DNA of 17,341 nt. It comes from Alistipes sp. GTDB lineage: Bacteria > Bacteroidota > Bacteroidia > Bacteroidales > Rikenellaceae. Below are positions 14,381 through 17,341 of this stretch, piece by piece; position 1 is the stretch's first letter, and the number at the start of each line of letters is the position of its first letter. The notes under the pieces were generated by a model, which saw nothing but the letters and a program-made list of their open reading frames with translations, did not search any database and was not told the DNA's origin. The position numbers were made by a program, and so were the translations under genes. Location: contig VSOO01000014.1 of the NCBI GenBank assembly GCA_009774895.1, forward strand, positions 1 to 17,341. Reading direction: 5' to 3'.

Positions 14381-14818
14381 ATGGCTGTAAAATACCACAC
14401 CGACGGCTGCCGCTACCGCCTGCCCGAGAAACGCAGGACCGCGGCATGGCTCCGCGAAGTCGCCCGCAGCGAGGGATACGTGCTGGGCGACGTGAACTAC
14501 ATCTTCTGCTCGGCCGAGCGCCTGCTCGCCATGAACCGCCAATACCTCGGCCACGACTACTTCACGGACGTCATCACGTTCGATTACAGCGACCGAAAGG
14601 GCTCGGGCATCGTCTCGGGCGACGTGTTCATCGACGTGGAGACCGTGGCCGACAACGCCCGGCTCTACGGCGCCCCGCGCCTCCAGGAGATGCGCCGCGT
14701 GGTGGTGCACGGCGTGCTGCACCTCTGCGGTCAGAAGGACAAGACGCCCCGCGCCAACGCCCGGATGCACCGCAAGGAGGACAAGTACCTGGCCTGGTGG
14801 TCGGAGCAGGAGGCCTGA
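14381..14818 (+). CDS. ybeY: Endoribonuclease YbeY (16S rRNA 3'-end maturation)
   Basis: UPF0054 metalloprotein that takes part in 16S rRNA processing and ribosome quality control. The 145-residue protein has the core fold (HDYFTDVITFDY at 58-69, SGDVFIDVETVADNA at 79-93) and the zinc motif HGVLHLCG at 110-117. In the canonical HGxLHLxGYDH the third ligand would be at 120; here the residues are Gln118-Lys119-Asp120, so the third His is an Asp. From memory, related Bacteroidota proteins also have a KDK-type sequence here, so this may be a lineage trait and Asp may still bind zinc. The gene starts 2 bases after the EnvC-like stop, so it is co-transcribed. It was identified by starting at ATG 14381 inside a longer open frame. 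Confidence 0.93.
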   Translation: MAVKYHTDGCRYRLPEKRRTAAWLREVARSEGYVLGDVNYIFCSAERLLAMNRQYLGHDYFTDVITFDYSDRKGSGIVSGDVFIDVETVADNARLYGAPRLQEMRRVVVHGVLHLCGQKDKTPRANARMHRKEDKYLAWWSEQEA

Positions 14819-15052
14819 ACCGACACATGGCACGATCCCTCGTCAGGGCGGCGACGGCATGGCGGCGCACGCCCGCAGCCGTGCGAGGAGGCATCGTGTG
14901 CGGACCCGGCGCAGGAATCCCGGCGGCCGGGGCACGCCCCCGGCTCGCACGCGGACGCCGGGCCGGAAGACGCCGCACCGGACGGCACGATCTGCGCGGC
15001 AGGTCATCGCGGAGAATCCGCATACCCCACGACAAAGAACCAACACAGAAAT
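14819..15052. other. GC-rich gap between ybeY and mnmG, with hairpin
   Basis: A stretch of 234 bases without a credible gene. An Arg-rich frame from ATG 14827 stays open through the start of mnmG but looks like a by-product of GC bias. A strong hairpin (7-bp GCCGGGG/CCCCGGC arms, 14926-14932 and 14938-14944, loop of 5) is present without a T-run. No TAnnTTTG promoter element was found before mnmG. The last 30 bases turn AT-richer, as expected just before a start codon. Confidence 0.5.
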
Positions 15053-17071
15053 TTGAAAGTGACACTCGAATACGACATCATCGTCATCGGCGGAGGACAC
15101 GCCGGATGCGAAGCCGCCTCGGCAGCCGCACGCCTCGGCAGCCGCACGCTGCTGCTGACGATGGACATGGAGAAACTGGCCTCCATGTCCTGCAATCCGG
15201 CCGTCGGAGGCGTTGCCAAAGGACAGATAGTCAGGGAAATAGATGCGATCGGCGGTCAAATGGGCCGCATTACTGACCTCACGACCGTGCAATTCCGCAT
15301 GCTCAACCGCTCGAAGGGCGCCGCGATGTGGAGTCCGCGGGCGCAATGCGACCGCCACCGCTTCTCGGAGGAGTGGCGCCGCACGCTGGAGAATACGCGC
15401 AACCTCTACATCTGGCAGGACGCCGCCACAGAGCTGCTTTTCGAGCCCGATGCGGCCACGGAATCCCCCGTCGAAGCCTCGGCTTCAGCGAAACCGGCCG
15501 GGGCGGCCAGAAGTGCCGAAAACAACACGGAAGCCACACCTTCGCCCAACGAAACCTCGGCAGCCGCTCCGGAAAGCGCCCCCCGAACTCTGCGTGTCGT
15601 GGGCGTCCGTACCCGCATGGGCGTGGAGTTCCGCTGCCGCGCCGCAATCCTCACGAGCGGCACTTTCCTCGACGGCACGATGCACTGCGGCGAGGCCAAC
15701 GCCGAGGGAGGACGCGCGGGCGATGCCGCTTCGCACGGACTCACGGAGTGCCTGCGTGCTGCGGGGTTCGAAAGCGGCCGCATGAAGACCGGCACGCCCG
15801 CACGCCTCGACGCCCGCACGATCGACTTCGAGGCGCTGGCTGTGCAGCCGGGCGACGAGAAACCCGCGAAATTCTCCTTTTCGTCGGAGACGCAGCCGGT
15901 GAAATACCAGCTGCCCTGCTTCATCGTCTACACCACGCCCGAGGTGCACGCCCTTCTGCGCGAAGGTTTCGACCGCTCGCCGCTTTTCAACGGCACGATT
16001 CAGGGCATCGGCCCGCGCTACTGCCCGAGCATCGAGGACAAGCTGCGCACCTTTGCCGGCAAGGAGCAGCACCAGCTCTTTCTCGAACCCGAGGGCCGCT
16101 CGACCAACGAATATTACCTGAACGGCTTCTCGTCGTCGCTGCCCTGGGAGGTGCAGTGGCGGGCGCTGCACAAGATTCGCGGACTGGAGAACGTGCACCT
16201 GTTTCGCCCGGGCTATGCCATCGAATACGACTATTTCCCGCCCACGCAGCTCCGCCACACGCTCGAAACAAAGCGGGTCGCCGGTCTTTTCTTCGCGGGC
16301 CAGGTCAATGGCACCACCGGATACGAGGAGGCGGCGGCCCAGGGGCTGATGGCCGGCATCAACGCGCACCGCAAGCTGCGCGGCGAAGCACCCGTGGTCC
16401 TGCACCGCGACGAAGCCTACATCGGCGTGCTGATCGACGACCTGGTGACGAAAGGCGTCGATGAACCCTACCGCATGTTCACCTCGCGGGCCGAGTACCG
16501 CATCCTGCTCCGACAGGACAATGCCGACGTAAGACTGACGCCGAAAGGATACGAAATAGGATTGATTTCGAAGAAAAGATACGACGAATTCCTCAAAAAA
16601 AACACGCTCGTAAAATCGCTTGTTTCCTTCGTCCACGAGACGAGCATCAAACCACACGAAATTGAAGCCTATCTGAAAACGGTGGATGAGGAGCCCCTGA
16701 CCCAGGGACGCAAGCTCTACGACCTCGTTCCGCGCAACAACGTCACGTTGGAGGGACTGATCGGAGCCGTGCCGAAACTCGCAAGATTCGTGGAGGAAAA
16801 CGATATCGACTGCGAGGCGATCGAAGAAGCGGAAATCCAAATAAAGTACAAAGGCTACATCGAACGCGAAAAATTCATCGCCCAGAAACTTCACCGACTG
16901 GAAAACATTGCGATTCCTGCGGATTTCGATTTCAACAAGCTGCAATCGCTCACCATCGAAGCCCGGCAGAAACTCACCCGCATCCGTCCCGCCACGATCG
17001 GACAGGCATCGCGCATACCGGGCGTGTCGCCCGCCGACGTAAACGTACTGCTCGTGCGCTTCGGACGTTGA
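15053..17071 (+). CDS. mnmG: tRNA uridine-5-carboxymethylaminomethyl modification enzyme MnmG (GidA)
   Basis: FAD-dependent partner of MnmE that installs the (carboxymethyl)aminomethyl group on wobble U34 of several tRNAs. The FAD motif GGGHAG is at 13-18. The two family cysteines are Cys47 in SMSCNPA and Cys289 in LPCFIVYT. NGTTGYEEAAAQG is at 419-431, and the C-terminal MnmE/tRNA-binding part ends RIPGVSPADVNVLLVRFGR. The protein is 672 residues, longer than the usual 620-630. A low-complexity Ala/Ser/Pro/Glu-rich insert fills about residues 131-178 (15443-15586), between ELLFE and RVVGV. The start is TTG at 15053; an in-frame GTG at 15059 is an alternative. A parS-like palindrome begins one base after the stop, followed by a strong terminator. 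Confidence 0.96.
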   Translation: MKVTLEYDIIVIGGGHAGCEAASAAARLGSRTLLLTMDMEKLASMSCNPAVGGVAKGQIVREIDAIGGQMGRITDLTTVQFRMLNRSKGAAMWSPRAQCDRHRFSEEWRRTLENTRNLYIWQDAATELLFEPDAATESPVEASASAKPAGAARSAENNTEATPSPNETSAAAPESAPRTLRVVGVRTRMGVEFRCRAAILTSGTFLDGTMHCGEANAEGGRAGDAASHGLTECLRAAGFESGRMKTGTPARLDARTIDFEALAVQPGDEKPAKFSFSSETQPVKYQLPCFIVYTTPEVHALLREGFDRSPLFNGTIQGIGPRYCPSIEDKLRTFAGKEQHQLFLEPEGRSTNEYYLNGFSSSLPWEVQWRALHKIRGLENVHLFRPGYAIEYDYFPPTQLRHTLETKRVAGLFFAGQVNGTTGYEEAAAQGLMAGINAHRKLRGEAPVVLHRDEAYIGVLIDDLVTKGVDEPYRMFTSRAEYRILLRQDNADVRLTPKGYEIGLISKKRYDEFLKKNTLVKSLVSFVHETSIKPHEIEAYLKTVDEEPLTQGRKLYDLVPRNNVTLEGLIGAVPKLARFVEENDIDCEAIEEAEIQIKYKGYIEREKFIAQKLHRLENIAIPADFDFNKLQSLTIEARQKLTRIRPATIGQASRIPGVSPADVNVLLVRFGR

Positions 17072-17072
17072 T

Positions 17073-17088
17073 TGTTCCACGTGGAACA
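17073..17088. promoter_or_regulatory. parS-like centromere site (ParB-binding)
   Basis: TGTTCCACGTGGAACA is a perfect 16-bp palindrome. It matches the chromosomal parS consensus TGTTNCACGTGNAACA (B. subtilis has T/A at the variable positions, Pseudomonas C/G). It lies one base after the mnmG stop. Such sites nucleate ParB loading for origin segregation and cluster near oriC, and mnmG/gidA lies near the origin in many bacteria. No parA/parB gene is in the window. A chance occurrence of a full 16-bp palindrome with this consensus is very unlikely. Confidence 0.85.
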
Positions 17089-17094
17089 GAGAGC

Positions 17095-17128
17095 ACCCCT
17101 CGGAACGAAAGCTCCGAGGGGTATTTTT
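17095..17128 (+). terminator. Strong intrinsic terminator of mnmG
   Basis: Perfect 10-bp stem (ACCCCTCGGA at 17095-17104, TCCGAGGGGT at 17113-17122) with an 8-base loop, followed by a T-run at 17124-17128. Textbook intrinsic terminator on the plus strand, directly after the parS-like site. Confidence 0.92.
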
Positions 17129-17301
17129 GTGGAAGTTCCGTCTTCAGGAAAACACAGCAGAAGATCGCGAACCACTACCCTACTCGCATCCGGACACAGA
17201 CGCAAGCAATACATAAGAAAAAAATAACAATACCACTCGATTGCAGCTGTATACTGAATCCGACTCCGACCGGACTCGAAATGGCCGCACGGCCACAATT
17301 A
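17129..17301. other. AT-richer intergenic stretch, nothing assigned
   Basis: Between the mnmG terminator and the tandem repeat I see no gene, RNA or clear promoter. It contains an A-rich tract at about 17215-17231. A minus-strand open frame across it also runs back through the terminator and into mnmG and is not credible. Confidence 0.5.
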
Positions 17302-17341
17302 GGCCACAGTACGGCCCACAGTACGGCCCACAGTACAGCCC
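17302..17341. repeat. 12-bp tandem repeat truncated by the window edge
   Basis: Consecutive units: 11 bases at 17302-17312, then two identical 12-base units GGCCCACAGTAC at 17313-17324 and 17325-17336, then the start of another (17337-17341). Read from an ATG at 17281, the frame stays open to the edge and the repeat encodes the tetrapeptide Ala-His-Ser-Thr. No promoter was found for it, so whether this is a gene start or a non-coding minisatellite cannot be decided here. Confidence 0.7.

Noticed and set aside
14827..15276. Arg-rich frame overlapping the start of mnmG
   Set aside because: Extreme Arg content, overlaps 220 bases of mnmG in another frame, and no supporting signal.
15485..17080. 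531-residue minus-strand frame opposite mnmG
   Set aside because: Shadow of mnmG, and it would read through the parS-like site.
17302..17341. Start of a CRISPR array
   Set aside because: Units are 12 bases and directly adjacent with no spacers.

Overview
The window looks like a chromosomal stretch of a GC-rich member of the Bacteroidota, most likely Bacteroidales of the Alistipes/Rikenellaceae type (inference). Supporting signs are the high GC content, near absence of Shine-Dalgarno sequences, promoters of the Bacteroidota form (TTG, 19-base spacer, TAnnTTTG), many lipoproteins with an acidic/lysine-rich stretch after the lipobox Cys, and a C10 (streptopain-type) protease.

Layout. (1) 226-4657, plus strand: lipA, lipB, recJ and an S66 LD-carboxypeptidase, packed with gaps of 1-10 bases and so probably one operon covering lipoate synthesis and transfer, DNA repair and muropeptide trimming. 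(2) 4777-7778, minus strand: an accessory block of two paralogous small lipoproteins and a C10-protease lipoprotein. The protease gene and the distal lipoprotein gene each carry a nearly identical copy (about 163 bp) of the same promoter and leader, with a conserved hairpin in the 5' UTR. (3) 8052-10370, minus strand: a patatin phospholipase fused to a POTRA/beta-barrel domain, as in type Vd autotransporters. (4) 10472-17071, plus strand: pheS, a secreted TPR protein, an EnvC-like murein hydrolase activator, ybeY and mnmG. (5) 17072-17341: a perfect 16-bp parS-like palindrome directly after mnmG, a strong intrinsic terminator, and a short tandem repeat running into the window edge.

Most of the window is conserved housekeeping sequence. 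The parts worth a second look are the parS-like site, the duplicated promoter-leader cassette with its lipoprotein/protease genes, the compositional break inside the protease gene, low-complexity insertions inside LipB and MnmG, a zinc-ligand change in YbeY, and the tandem repeat at the right edge. I did not find a convincing unknown multi-gene defence or biosynthetic system. The best candidate for something undescribed is the leader-duplicated lipoprotein/C10-protease cluster.
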